NCBI GenBank assembly: GCA_021442885.1
Contig: JABUVA010000035.1
Coordinates: 1 to 6,388, forward strand
Length of the DNA: 6,388 nt
Direction: 5' to 3'
DNA from: Methanobrevibacter sp.
Lineage (GTDB): Archaea > Methanobacteriota > Methanobacteria > Methanobacteriales > Methanobacteriaceae
The stretch's first letter is position 1. Every line of letters begins with the position of its first letter. This document shows positions 1 to 6,172 of the stretch, one piece after another. Both the position numbers and the translations under genes were made by a program. The notes under the pieces were generated by a model that was given only the letters and a program-made list of their open reading frames with translations, ran no database searches and had not been told where the DNA came from.

Positions 1-1
1 A

Positions 2-15
2 ATAACTATTGTTAT
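2..15. promoter_or_regulatory. candidate operator upstream of metY
   Basis: This is a 14-nt imperfect inverted repeat, ATAAC-TATT-GTTAT, with one mismatched pair near the centre. Its inner 12 nt (3-14) differ from a perfect palindrome upstream of cysK (2996-3007) at a single base. It ends 42 nt before the metY ATG. Ten bases of it and its flank (7-16, TATTGTTATA) recur exactly upstream of cysS. The window starts right here, so I cannot see whether a box A lies about 25 nt further upstream, as it appears to for the other two copies. A role in regulation is inferred, and high AT content makes chance palindromes a real alternative. Confidence 0.4.
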
Positions 16-57
16 AATTTTATAATTAAATATTATAAAAAATCTGGAGAATAATAT

Positions 58-1359
58 ATGAAGAAAAATAAAAACTATAGATTATCAACACTAAGTGTTC
101 ATGCAGGTCAAGAAGAGGCAGACCCTACGACTGGTTCACGAGCTTTTCCAATATATTTAACCTCATCATATGTATTTAAAAATAGTGAAGAAGCAGCAAA
201 AAGATTTGCTCTTGAAGAATTTGGAAATATATATTCCAGACTCACAAACCCTACAAATGAAGCATTTGAAAAAAGAATAGCTGCAATTGAAGGAGGAAAC
301 TCAGCAATATCTGCTGCAACAGGTCTGGCCGCAATATCATATGCAATTTTAAACTTAACATATCCTAATGATGAAATTGTATCTGCAGATAATCTTTATG
401 GAGGAACATATCAACTTTTTGACTATTCATTAAGAGATTTAGGTAGAAATATTAATTTTGTAGATTCACAAGACCTTCAAGCCTTTGAAGATAATATTAC
501 TGATAAAACTAAAGCAATATATGTTGAATCAATAGGAAATCCAAAATTAGATGTTCCAGATATTGAAGAACTATCAAAAATAGCTCATAAACATGACATT
601 CCTTTAATTGTAGATAATACAATAGGTGTAGGAATTTTAAGACCAATAGATTATGGTGCAGATATTGTAGTAGGTTCTGCAACAAAATATGTTGGAGGTC
701 ATGGAACAGCTATTGGAGGATATATAGTTGATTCTGGTAAATTTAATTGGGGAAATGGTAAATTTCCAGGTTTTTCAGAACCTGATCCAAGTTATCATGG
801 AATTGTTTATTGGGATCAATTTGGAAATGTTCCAGAATATGGAAACATTGCTTTTACATTAAGAATAAGAGCAAGACTATTACGAGATCTTGGTGCAACA
901 TTATCTCCTGTTCATTCTTTTATGTTCCTACAAGGTCTTGAAAGTTTAGAAGTAAGAGTAAATAAACATTCAGAAAATGCATTAAAAGTAGCTAAATTTT
1001 TAGAATCCCATCCTAAAGTAAATTGGGTTTTATATCCAGGATTAGAATCTCATCCAACATATGAAATTAACAATAAATATCTCAAAGGAAAATCATCAGG
1101 TATTTTAGGATTTGGAATTAAAGGTGGAGAGCAAGCAGGTAAAAAATTCATTGATAATCTTGAATTATTCTCACTTCTTGCAAATATAGGTGATGCAAAA
1201 AGCCTAGCGATTCACCCAGCAAGCACAACCCATCAACAATTATCTTCAGAAGAACAATTAGCTACAGGTGTAACTCCAGATTTCATAAGACTATCAATAG
1301 GTCTTGAAGACTCAGATGATATAATTGAAGATTTAAAACAAGCATTAAATAAAATTTAG
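58..1359 (+). CDS. metY: O-acetylhomoserine sulfhydrylase (MetY)
   Basis: This PLP enzyme of the Cys/Met metabolism (gamma-family) group makes homocysteine from O-acetylhomoserine and sulfide in the cytoplasm, feeding methionine synthesis. The PLP lysine is Lys210 in GSATKYVGGHG. Asp186 (IVDNT) should pair with the pyridine nitrogen, Tyr114 (DNLYGGTY) should stack on the ring, and Tyr59/Arg61 (IYSRLTNPT) should bind phosphate from the partner subunit. Arg411 (DFIRLSIG) is the expected substrate-carboxylate ligand. The segment around 227-256 with FPGFSEPDPSYHG is characteristic of MetY and argues against MetB or MetC. The length of 433 aa is normal for the family. The ATG at 58 has GGAG at 46-49, 8 nt upstream. 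It is first in an apparent operon, with nifS 8 nt downstream. Its substrate needs a homoserine acetyltransferase (MetX), which is not in this window. A homocysteine synthase using another activated homoserine cannot be excluded by sequence alone. Confidence 0.93.
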   Translation: MKKNKNYRLSTLSVHAGQEEADPTTGSRAFPIYLTSSYVFKNSEEAAKRFALEEFGNIYSRLTNPTNEAFEKRIAAIEGGNSAISAATGLAAISYAILNLTYPNDEIVSADNLYGGTYQLFDYSLRDLGRNINFVDSQDLQAFEDNITDKTKAIYVESIGNPKLDVPDIEELSKIAHKHDIPLIVDNTIGVGILRPIDYGADIVVGSATKYVGGHGTAIGGYIVDSGKFNWGNGKFPGFSEPDPSYHGIVYWDQFGNVPEYGNIAFTLRIRARLLRDLGATLSPVHSFMFLQGLESLEVRVNKHSENALKVAKFLESHPKVNWVLYPGLESHPTYEINNKYLKGKSSGILGFGIKGGEQAGKKFIDNLELFSLLANIGDAKSLAIHPASTTHQQLSSEEQLATGVTPDFIRLSIGLEDSDDIIEDLKQALNKI

Positions 1360-1367
1360 GTGATAAA

Positions 1368-2585
1368 ATGATATATTTAGATAATTCAGCTACTACTCCA
1401 GTTCTAGATGAAGTAATAGATGAAATGTTACCTTATTTTTCAAATGAATTTGGTAACCCATCAACTTTATATAAACTTGGACAGGAATCAAAAAAAGCTT
1501 TAGAAAAAGCTAGAAAACAAATTGCAGAAACTATTAACGGAAAACCAGAAGAAATAATTTTCACTAGTGGTGGATCAGAATCAGATAATATGGCTATTAA
1601 AGGAATAGCATTTAAAAATAAAAATAAAGGAAAACATATTATCACATCTCAAATAGAACATCCAGCTGTTAAAAACACATTAAGTTCTTTAGAAGGTTTA
1701 GGATTTGAAGTTACATATCTTCCTGTTTATAATAATGGGATAGTAAAAATTGAAGATGTTGAATCTGCAATTCGTGATGATACAATTCTTATAACAATAA
1801 TGCATGGTAATAATGAAATTGGAACAATTCAACCAATCTCTGAAATTGGAAAATTAGCAAAAGAAAAAGGAATTAAATTCCACACAGATGCAGTTCAAAC
1901 TTTTGGTAAACTACCAATTGATGTTGAAGAGATGAATATTGACTTATTATCTATGTCTTCACATAAAATATATGGTCCAAAAGGTGTAGGAGCATTATAT
2001 TTAAGGAAAAATACCAAAATAACTCCATTAATAGACGGTGGAGGTCAAGAAAATGGATTAAGATCTGGAACAGAAAATATTCCAGGAATTGTTGGATTTG
2101 GAAAAGCAGCAGAAATAGCTAATAATAATTTAAATGAAAATCATGAGAAATTTACTAAAATAAGTAATATGATAATTGATAGAGTACTAGAAGAAATCCC
2201 TAAAAGTTATCTTAATGGAGATATTGATAATAGGCTTCCAAATATTATTAATTTTAGATTCTCAGCTATTGAAGGTGAATCATTAATATTATTGTTAAGT
2301 GGAAAAGGTATTTACGCTTCAACCGGTTCTGCTTGTTCTTCTAAAAAGTTACAGGCTTCTCCAATTTTACAAGCATTAGGTCTTCCAGATGTTGATATTC
2401 ATGGGTCTTTAAGATTATCTTTAGGAATTAAAAACTCAATTGAGGATGTAGATTTTATTGTAAATTCAATAAAAGAAGTTGTTGAAAGATTAAGAGAAAT
2501 GTCACCACTTTGGAATAATGAAGAAGAATATAGTAATGGAATATGTGAATCAAAAGGTAGTTGTAGGAGAGATTTTAATGTATAG
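1368..2585 (+). CDS. nifS: class I cysteine desulfurase (NifS/IscS)
   Basis: This fold-type I PLP enzyme removes sulfur from L-cysteine as an enzyme persulfide, giving alanine, and passes the sulfur to a scaffold for Fe-S clusters or to other sulfur acceptors. The N-terminus YLDNSATTP is the family hallmark. His98 (IEHPA) should stack on PLP, Asp174 (HTDAVQ) should contact the ring nitrogen and Lys200 (SSHKIYGPKG) should form the Schiff base. The persulfide cysteine is Cys323 in STGSACSS, within a class I-type loop, so this is not a SufS-type enzyme. The core appears to end near LREMSPLW (375-382). A 23-residue acidic-then-basic tail follows with two more cysteines (393 and 399). The AGGTGAT Shine-Dalgarno (1358-1364) overlaps the metY stop and fixes the ATG at 1368. 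The nifU gene overlaps the 3' end by 8 bp, indicating translational coupling and a shared role in Fe-S assembly. The choice between the names nifS and iscS is conventional. Confidence 0.93.
   Translation: MIYLDNSATTPVLDEVIDEMLPYFSNEFGNPSTLYKLGQESKKALEKARKQIAETINGKPEEIIFTSGGSESDNMAIKGIAFKNKNKGKHIITSQIEHPAVKNTLSSLEGLGFEVTYLPVYNNGIVKIEDVESAIRDDTILITIMHGNNEIGTIQPISEIGKLAKEKGIKFHTDAVQTFGKLPIDVEEMNIDLLSMSSHKIYGPKGVGALYLRKNTKITPLIDGGGQENGLRSGTENIPGIVGFGKAAEIANNNLNENHEKFTKISNMIIDRVLEEIPKSYLNGDIDNRLPNIINFRFSAIEGESLILLLSGKGIYASTGSACSSKKLQASPILQALGLPDVDIHGSLRLSLGIKNSIEDVDFIVNSIKEVVERLREMSPLWNNEEEYSNGICESKGSCRRDFNV
2565..2573 (+). promoter_or_regulatory. ribosome binding site deciding the nifU start
   Basis: AGGAGAGAT lies within the nifS tail codons, 4 nt before the ATG at 2578. 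This matches the spacing seen before nifS (AGGTGAT, 3 nt) and cysK. It supports starting nifU at 2578 rather than at the in-frame ATG at 2518, which has no comparable site. Confidence 0.65.
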
Positions 2586-2943
2586 TGATAAAGTAATGGA
2601 TCATTTTGCTAATCCAAGAAATTCAGGAGAAATGGAAAACCCAGATGGTGTAGGAACAGTAGGAAATCCAACATGTGGAGATTTAATGACAATTTATATT
2701 AAAGTTAATGATGATAAAATTGAGGACATTTCATTTAAAACATTTGGGTGTGGAGCAGCAATTGCAACAAGTAGTATGATTACTGAGCTAGCTATAGGTA
2801 AAACACTAGAAGAAGCATTAAATATATCTAGAAATGATGTTGCTGAAGAACTTGATGGACTTCCACCTGTTAAAATGCATTGTTCAAATTTAGCTGCTGA
2901 TGCACTTCGGGCAGCTATTGAAAATTATCATGAAAATCATTAG
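2578..2943 (+). CDS. nifU: Fe-S cluster assembly scaffold (NifU N-terminal/IscU type)
   Basis: This is a cytoplasmic scaffold on which [2Fe-2S] or [4Fe-4S] clusters are built with sulfur from the desulfurase encoded just upstream. From the chosen ATG the protein is 121 aa and consists only of the IscU domain. It begins YSDKVMDHFANPRN, as family members do. All three cluster-ligand cysteines are present: Cys33 (PTCGD), Cys58 (FGCGAA) and Cys102 (KMHCSNLA). Asp35, which governs cluster lability in IscU, is also present. LPPVK at 95-99 matches the HscA-recognition motif of bacterial IscU. There is no ferredoxin-like middle domain and no C-terminal Nfu domain, unlike full-length NifU of nitrogen fixers. 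A start at 2518 would add 20 residues that share sequence space with nifS and do not resemble the family N-terminus. The 8-bp overlap with nifS implies coupled synthesis of donor and scaffold. Confidence 0.93.
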   Translation: MYSDKVMDHFANPRNSGEMENPDGVGTVGNPTCGDLMTIYIKVNDDKIEDISFKTFGCGAAIATSSMITELAIGKTLEEALNISRNDVAEELDGLPPVKMHCSNLAADALRAAIENYHENH

Positions 2944-2950
2944 ATTCTCA

Positions 2951-2981
2951 ATTTATTTTTAAGATTTAGAAAATGATTTTT
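2951..2981 (+). terminator. possible T-rich terminator after nifU
   Basis: Starting 8 nt after the nifU stop there are two T-runs, TTTATTTTT (2952-2960) and GATTTTT (2975-2981). Archaeal RNA polymerase often terminates at such tracts without a strong hairpin. The region has no convincing stem. Because the whole interval is very AT-rich, and the second run merges into the proposed cysK box A, the call is weak. Confidence 0.35.
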
Positions 2982-2986
2982 AAATT
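2979..2986 (+). promoter_or_regulatory. candidate box A (TATA box) for cysK-cysE
   Basis: TTTAAATT lies within TTTTTAAATT (2977-2986) and resembles an archaeal box A. With the usual spacing of about 25-27 nt, transcription would begin near 3007-3010. That is at the right edge of the palindrome 2996-3007 and would give a leader of roughly 35 nt. A pentamer, TAAAT, is repeated three times at 2981-2995, so the exact box is ambiguous. Confidence 0.4.
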
Positions 2987-2995
2987 AAATTAAAT

Positions 2996-3007
2996 TAACA
3001 ATTGTTA
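2996..3007. promoter_or_regulatory. perfect palindrome TAACAATTGTTA, candidate operator of cysK
   Basis: This is a perfect 12-nt palindrome. It sits between the candidate box A and the expected transcription start of cysK-cysE, a position where a bound repressor would block initiation. It matches the copy upstream of metY (3-14) at 11 of 12 positions. The shared half-site ATTGTTAT (3001-3008) also occurs upstream of metY (8-15) and cysS (4771-4778). I do not recognise it as the site of a regulator known to me; it differs from the NrpR motif (GGAA-N6-TTCC) and from the SurR motif (GTT-N3-AAC). Confidence 0.45.
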
Positions 3008-3030
3008 TTATTACAGGAGCATATATTTTT

Positions 3031-3040
3031 AGGATGTGAT
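3031..3040 (+). promoter_or_regulatory. ribosome binding site deciding the cysK start
   Basis: AGGATGTGAT is one base away from AGGAGGTGAT, the ideal complement of the methanogen 16S rRNA 3' end. It ends 4 nt before the ATG at 3045. The in-frame GTG at 3036 lies inside this site and is therefore very unlikely to be the start. An out-of-frame ATG-TGA (start immediately followed by stop) at 3034-3039 is also embedded here, probably by chance. Confidence 0.7.
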
Positions 3041-3044
3041 TAAA

Positions 3045-3992
3045 ATGGGAAATATTCCAGAATTAAAAAGGGGCATTTTAAATGATATAACTGAAACAAT
3101 AGGTAATACTCCAATTGTAAGGTTAAACAACTTAACAAAAGATTTATATGCTGAAGTTGATGTAAAATTAGAATCATTTAACCCAACAAACAGTGTAAAA
3201 GATCGTGTTGGTGTTTCATTAATAGAAGATGCAGAAAAGAAAGGTCTAATTAATAAAGATACAATAATTATCGAACCAACAAGTGGAAATACAGGGATTG
3301 CATTAGGTTTTGTTGCAGCTGCTAAAGGATATAAATTAATATTAACAATGCCTGAAACAATGTCAATTGAAAGAAGGAAATTATTATCTATTTTTGGTGC
3401 TGAAATTGTACTAACTCCAGGTGCTGATGGAATGGGAGGTGCAATAGCTAAAGCAAATGAAATTGCCTCTCAAAATGAAAACTCAATTATATTACAACAA
3501 TTTGAAAATCCTGCTAACCCAAAAATTCACAGACAAACAACTGCAAAAGAAATTCTTAGAGATACAGAAGGAGATGTAGATATTGTGGTAAGTGCTGTTG
3601 GAACTGGAGGAACATTAGAAGGAATAGCTGAAGTATTAAAAGAGTATAATCATAGCATTAAAATTGTTGCTGTTGAACCAGAATCATCACAAACTTTAGG
3701 AAAAGGAGTTAAAGGACCTCATAAAATACAAGGAATTGGAGCAGGTTTTGTACCTCCTGTACTTAATACAGATTATATTGATGAGATTATTCCTGTAAAA
3801 GATGAAGATGCAGCTAAAACTTTTTTAAATTTAGCTAAAAAAGAGGGAATTTTTGCAGGAATATCATCAGGTGCAGCTACATGGGCAGCATTAGAACTAG
3901 CTAAAAGAGAAGAAAATAAAGATAAAAGAATTGTAGCTATTTTAGCCGATTCTGGAGATAGATATTTGTCAGTTGATTGGTTATTTGAATAA
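3045..3992 (+). CDS. cysK: O-acetylserine sulfhydrylase (cysteine synthase)
   Basis: This fold-type II PLP enzyme replaces the acetyl group of O-acetyl-L-serine with sulfide to give L-cysteine. The 315-aa length is typical. The PLP lysine is Lys52 in NSVKDRVG. The substrate-binding loop is TSGNTG (79-84), the phosphate-binding glycine loop is GTGGT (186-190), and [11 protein letters not shown] (227-237) is a classic OASS motif. Ser303 in DSGDRYLS is the expected partner of the pyridine nitrogen. There is no haem-binding N-terminal domain or C-terminal CBS domain, so it is not a eukaryote-type cystathionine beta-synthase. Its neighbour cysE, 31 nt downstream, makes its substrate, which supports cysteine synthase over threonine dehydratase-like relatives. 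It starts a second transcription unit, with its own box A and palindrome upstream. Confidence 0.95.
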   Translation: MGNIPELKRGILNDITETIGNTPIVRLNNLTKDLYAEVDVKLESFNPTNSVKDRVGVSLIEDAEKKGLINKDTIIIEPTSGNTGIALGFVAAAKGYKLILTMPETMSIERRKLLSIFGAEIVLTPGADGMGGAIAKANEIASQNENSIILQQFENPANPKIHRQTTAKEILRDTEGDVDIVVSAVGTGGTLEGIAEVLKEYNHSIKIVAVEPESSQTLGKGVKGPHKIQGIGAGFVPPVLNTDYIDEIIPVKDEDAAKTFLNLAKKEGIFAGISSGAATWAALELAKREENKDKRIVAILADSGDRYLSVDWLFE

Positions 3993-4002
3993 TGAAAATT
4001 CC

Positions 4003-4016
4003 ACCTATTTAAAGGT
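4003..4016 (+). other. small inverted repeat covering the cysE ribosome binding site
   Basis: ACCT (4003-4006) and AGGT (4013-4016) can form a 4-bp stem with a 6-nt loop. The right arm is part of AAAGGT (4011-4016), the only Shine-Dalgarno-like sequence before the cysE ATG at 4024. It could mildly limit cysE translation unless ribosomes leaving cysK, which ends at 3992, disturb it. The stem is short and may have no function. Confidence 0.2.
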
Positions 4017-4023
4017 TTTAAAC

Positions 4024-4665
4024 ATGTTTAATAGATTAAAAGAAGATATTCAAGCAATAAAAGAAAAAGATCCTGCTGCAAGAAACACTATAGAAATATT
4101 ATTGTGTTATCCAGGTTTTTTTGCTTTAAATCTACATAGATTTAGCCATTTCCTATGGACTCATGGTTTGAAATTATGGGCTCGTATAAATTCAAATTTT
4201 ATTAGATTTATAACAGGTATTGAAATACATCCTGGTGCAAAGATAGGTAGGCGTGTTTTTATTGACCATGGAATGGGTGTTGTTATTGGTGAGACTACAG
4301 AAATTGATGATGATGTTTTAATTTATCAAGGTGTTATTTTAGGAGGCACTAGTACAAATAAAGGAAAAAGACACCCTACTATTGGAAAAGGTGTTATTTT
4401 AGGTGCATGTGCTAAGGTAATGGGTAATATTAAGGTAGGAGATTACTCTAAAATAGGTACTGGGTCTGTTGTTTTAAAAGATGTTCCAGATAATTCTACC
4501 TGTGTAGGAATTCCAGGAAGGGTTGTTAAAAGAAGCGGAAAATCTGTAAAAAAAGTTGACCTTGAACATGGAAACTTACCTGACCCTGAACTTGAAGTTA
4601 TTAAAGAGATAAAAGAAGATATTAATATATTAGATAAAAAAATAAATGAAATAGAAGAGAAATAA
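4024..4665 (+). CDS. cysE: serine O-acetyltransferase (CysE), short form
   Basis: This enzyme acetylates L-serine with acetyl-CoA to give O-acetylserine, the first committed step toward cysteine and the substrate for CysK upstream. The protein is 213 aa. A short helical N-terminus ([20 protein letters not shown]) leads into a left-handed beta-helix of hexapeptide repeats from about 66 to 168. Active-site residues are visible: His82 in [13 protein letters not shown] and His117 in [21 protein letters not shown] carries Glu67 where E. coli CysE has Asp143. This pattern, the short N-terminus and the HGNLPDP segment (182-188) resemble Firmicutes CysE. The C-terminal 25 residues are charged and probably helical or coiled, and end in Lys rather than the Ile that docks into CysK. 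The start at 4024 is preferred over the in-frame TTG at 3973, which overlaps cysK and adds residues unlike the family. Confidence 0.93.
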   Translation: MFNRLKEDIQAIKEKDPAARNTIEILLCYPGFFALNLHRFSHFLWTHGLKLWARINSNFIRFITGIEIHPGAKIGRRVFIDHGMGVVIGETTEIDDDVLIYQGVILGGTSTNKGKRHPTIGKGVILGACAKVMGNIKVGDYSKIGTGSVVLKDVPDNSTCVGIPGRVVKRSGKSVKKVDLEHGNLPDPELEVIKEIKEDINILDKKINEIEEK

Positions 4666-4682
4666 TTAATATATTATATTAA
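4666..4682 (+). repeat. AT-only palindrome after cysE, possible termination signal
   Basis: TTAATATATTATATTAA directly follows the cysE stop and has perfect 8-nt arms around a central T. It could form a weak stem in the transcript. No long T-run follows closely; the nearest are TTTT tracts at 4731-4740. Its composition is A/T only, so chance is a serious explanation. The rest of the 4666-4808 gap holds the cysS promoter elements. Confidence 0.25.
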
Positions 4683-4737
4683 AGTTAATTAATAATATTA
4701 AAAATTAAACAGTCAAATAATTAAAAGTAGTTTTGAT

Positions 4738-4745
4738 TTTATATA
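4738..4745 (+). promoter_or_regulatory. box A (TATA box) of the cysS promoter
   Basis: TTTATATA is a near-ideal archaeal box A. With normal spacing the transcription start would fall near 4766-4770, inside the inverted repeat at 4763-4776, leaving a leader of about 40 nt before the ATG. I see no strong purine-rich BRE directly upstream. This is the clearest promoter in the window. Confidence 0.55.
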
Positions 4746-4762
4746 GCTTGATAATGAAAGAA

Positions 4763-4776
4763 AACAATTTATTGTT
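4763..4776. promoter_or_regulatory. inverted repeat AACAAT-TT-ATTGTT upstream of cysS
   Basis: Six-base arms are separated by two bases and lie over the expected start of cysS transcription. The arms match the AACAAT/ATTGTT half-sites of the cysK palindrome, but the AAC and GTT ends are 8 nt apart here instead of 4. The right arm with its flank (TATTGTTATA, 4770-4779) is identical to the metY copy. It could be a variant binding site of the same regulator, or an initiator-region sequence bias. Confidence 0.35.
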
Positions 4777-4808
4777 ATAGATAATTTATTATTTATGGAG
4801 GTTATTTT

Positions 4809-6149
4809 ATGGATGTTTATTCCACTTTAACAAGAGACAAACAAGAATTAGAAACTTTAAACGATAATAGAATTAATATGTTTGTTTGTGGTCCTACTGT
4901 TTATGATGATGCTCATATTGGCCATGGGAGAACCTACATTGCTTTTGATACTATTAAAAGATATTTAGAACATAAGGGATTTGCTGTTTTTTATCTTCAA
5001 AATATTACTGATGTTGATGATAAAATTATAAAACGTGGAAAAGAATCAAATTTATCACCAGAACATATAGCTAGGAAATATGAAAAAAGATACATTGAAG
5101 ATATGCACAAATTAAATGTAAATGGTGTTAATTTATTTGCAAGAGCAACTGATCATATGGCCGAAATAATAAATCAAATTCAAAGATTAATTGATTTAGG
5201 ATATGCTTATGAAACTGAAGATGGAGTTTACTTTGAAATAGCTAAATTTCCTGAGTTTGGAAAACTATCAAATAGAAAAGTTGAAGAACTAGAAACACAT
5301 CGTGAGATAGCTAAAACAAACAAGAAAGATCATAATGACTTTGCCTTATGGAAAAAACGTGAAGGAACTGATGAACCAATATGGCAATCACCATGGGGAA
5401 ATGGAAGGCCTGGATGGCATATTGAAGATACAGCTATTACTGAATATTACTTTGGACCTCAATATGATATTCATGGAGGAGGATTAGATTTAATATTCCC
5501 CCATCATGAAGCTGAAATTACACAAATGGAAGCAGTATCTGGAAAGGCACCTATGGTTAAATTTTGGTTACACACTGGATTTTTAAATGTTTCTGGTGAG
5601 AAGATGTCAAAATCTCTAAATAACTTCATAACAATTAGAGAGCTTTTAGAAGAAGTAGATGCAGATACATTTAGATTTTTTATCTTATCAACTCATTATA
5701 GAAGTCCAATAGACTTTTCTAAAGATAACCTACATCAAGCTAATGCTACTTTAAATAGTATAAGAAATTATTACAAAAGAATTTCTGAAAAAGCAACAGG
5801 TGAAAATGATTCTCAATTTTTAAAAGTTTATTCTGATAAGTTTTATAATGCAATGGATGATGATTTTCACACACCTAAAGCAATAGCTAGTATTTTCAAT
5901 CTAATTAAAGCTACTGATTTTAAGGAATTATCAGGTAATGATTTTACAGCTATTAAAGAATTTTTAGACAATGTTAGTGATATTTTTGGTATTAGTTTTG
6001 AAATTGAAGAAGATAATGGTTCTTCAGATGAGCTTTTAGATTTAATTGCAGATGTTAGATTAGAGCTAAGAAATCAAAAACAATATGATTTATCAGATAA
6101 AATAAGGGATAATCTTAATGAGTTAGGCTATGATGTTAGTGATTCATAG
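4809..6149 (+). CDS. cysS: cysteinyl-tRNA synthetase
   Basis: This class I aminoacyl-tRNA synthetase charges tRNA-Cys with cysteine. The Rossmann-fold core contains the HIGH signature at 36-39 (AHIGHGRTY) and KMSKS at 265-269. Expected zinc ligands are Cys27 (MFVCGPT), His232 and Glu236 (FPHHEAE). The fourth position, a Cys in E. coli (HIECSAM), is Asp207 here (GWHIEDTAI). The C-terminal helical anticodon-binding part runs from about 290 to the end. The length of 446 aa is slightly shorter than the roughly 460 aa of E. coli. The ATG at 4809 has a good Shine-Dalgarno, GGAGG (4797-4801), 7 nt upstream. The gene has its own promoter and stands beside cysK-cysE, which supply its amino acid. Its presence shows that direct cysteine charging operates here, whether or not SepRS/SepCysS also exists in the genome. 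Confidence 0.96.
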   Translation: MDVYSTLTRDKQELETLNDNRINMFVCGPTVYDDAHIGHGRTYIAFDTIKRYLEHKGFAVFYLQNITDVDDKIIKRGKESNLSPEHIARKYEKRYIEDMHKLNVNGVNLFARATDHMAEIINQIQRLIDLGYAYETEDGVYFEIAKFPEFGKLSNRKVEELETHREIAKTNKKDHNDFALWKKREGTDEPIWQSPWGNGRPGWHIEDTAITEYYFGPQYDIHGGGLDLIFPHHEAEITQMEAVSGKAPMVKFWLHTGFLNVSGEKMSKSLNNFITIRELLEEVDADTFRFFILSTHYRSPIDFSKDNLHQANATLNSIRNYYKRISEKATGENDSQFLKVYSDKFYNAMDDDFHTPKAIASIFNLIKATDFKELSGNDFTAIKEFLDNVSDIFGISFEIEEDNGSSDELLDLIADVRLELRNQKQYDLSDKIRDNLNELGYDVSDS

Positions 6150-6170
6150 CTATTTAATAAAAAAATAGTT
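6148..6170 (+). terminator. possible weak terminator hairpin after cysS
   Basis: CTATTT (6150-6155) and AAATAG (6163-6168) pair across an A-rich 7-nt loop. Two further pairs, one of them G-U, extend the stem into the cysS stop codon. On the + strand only TTT follows. On the opposite strand the run of seven A at 6159-6165 reads as seven U and would act as a termination tract for the convergent gene. Confidence 0.3.
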
Positions 6171-6172
6171 TA

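Noticed and set aside
1433..1645. A 70-codon open frame on the - strand inside nifS
   Set aside because: It lies wholly opposite a well-conserved NifS coding region, has no recognisable motif, and its hydrophobic look comes from reading Lys/Glu-rich codons in reverse.
2518..2577. Upstream ATG start for nifU, adding 20 residues
   Set aside because: The ATG at 2578 has a well-placed AGGAGAGAT and yields the family N-terminus YSDKVMDHF; the extra residues do not resemble IscU.
2981..2995. Triplicate TAAAT as a functional tandem repeat
   Set aside because: Three copies of an A/T-only pentamer are expected in such AT-rich spacer DNA; it probably only blurs the box A.
3036..3044. GTG start for cysK three codons upstream
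   Set aside because: The GTG is part of the Shine-Dalgarno AGGATGTGAT that serves the ATG at 3045.
2944..3044. Riboswitch or T-box in the cysK leader
   Set aside because: The leader is only about 35 nt from the expected transcription start and is nearly all A/T, too short and unstructured for any known SAM or T-box element.
3992..4012. Six-codon ORF (MKIPPI) overlapping the cysK stop as a possible leader peptide
   Set aside because: It has no cysteine codons or attenuator structure and no clear ribosome binding site; it is likely a chance open frame.
3973..4023. TTG start for cysE inside the end of cysK
   Set aside because: It overlaps cysK and adds 17 residues not seen in CysE, whereas MFNRLKEDI from 4024 fits the family start.
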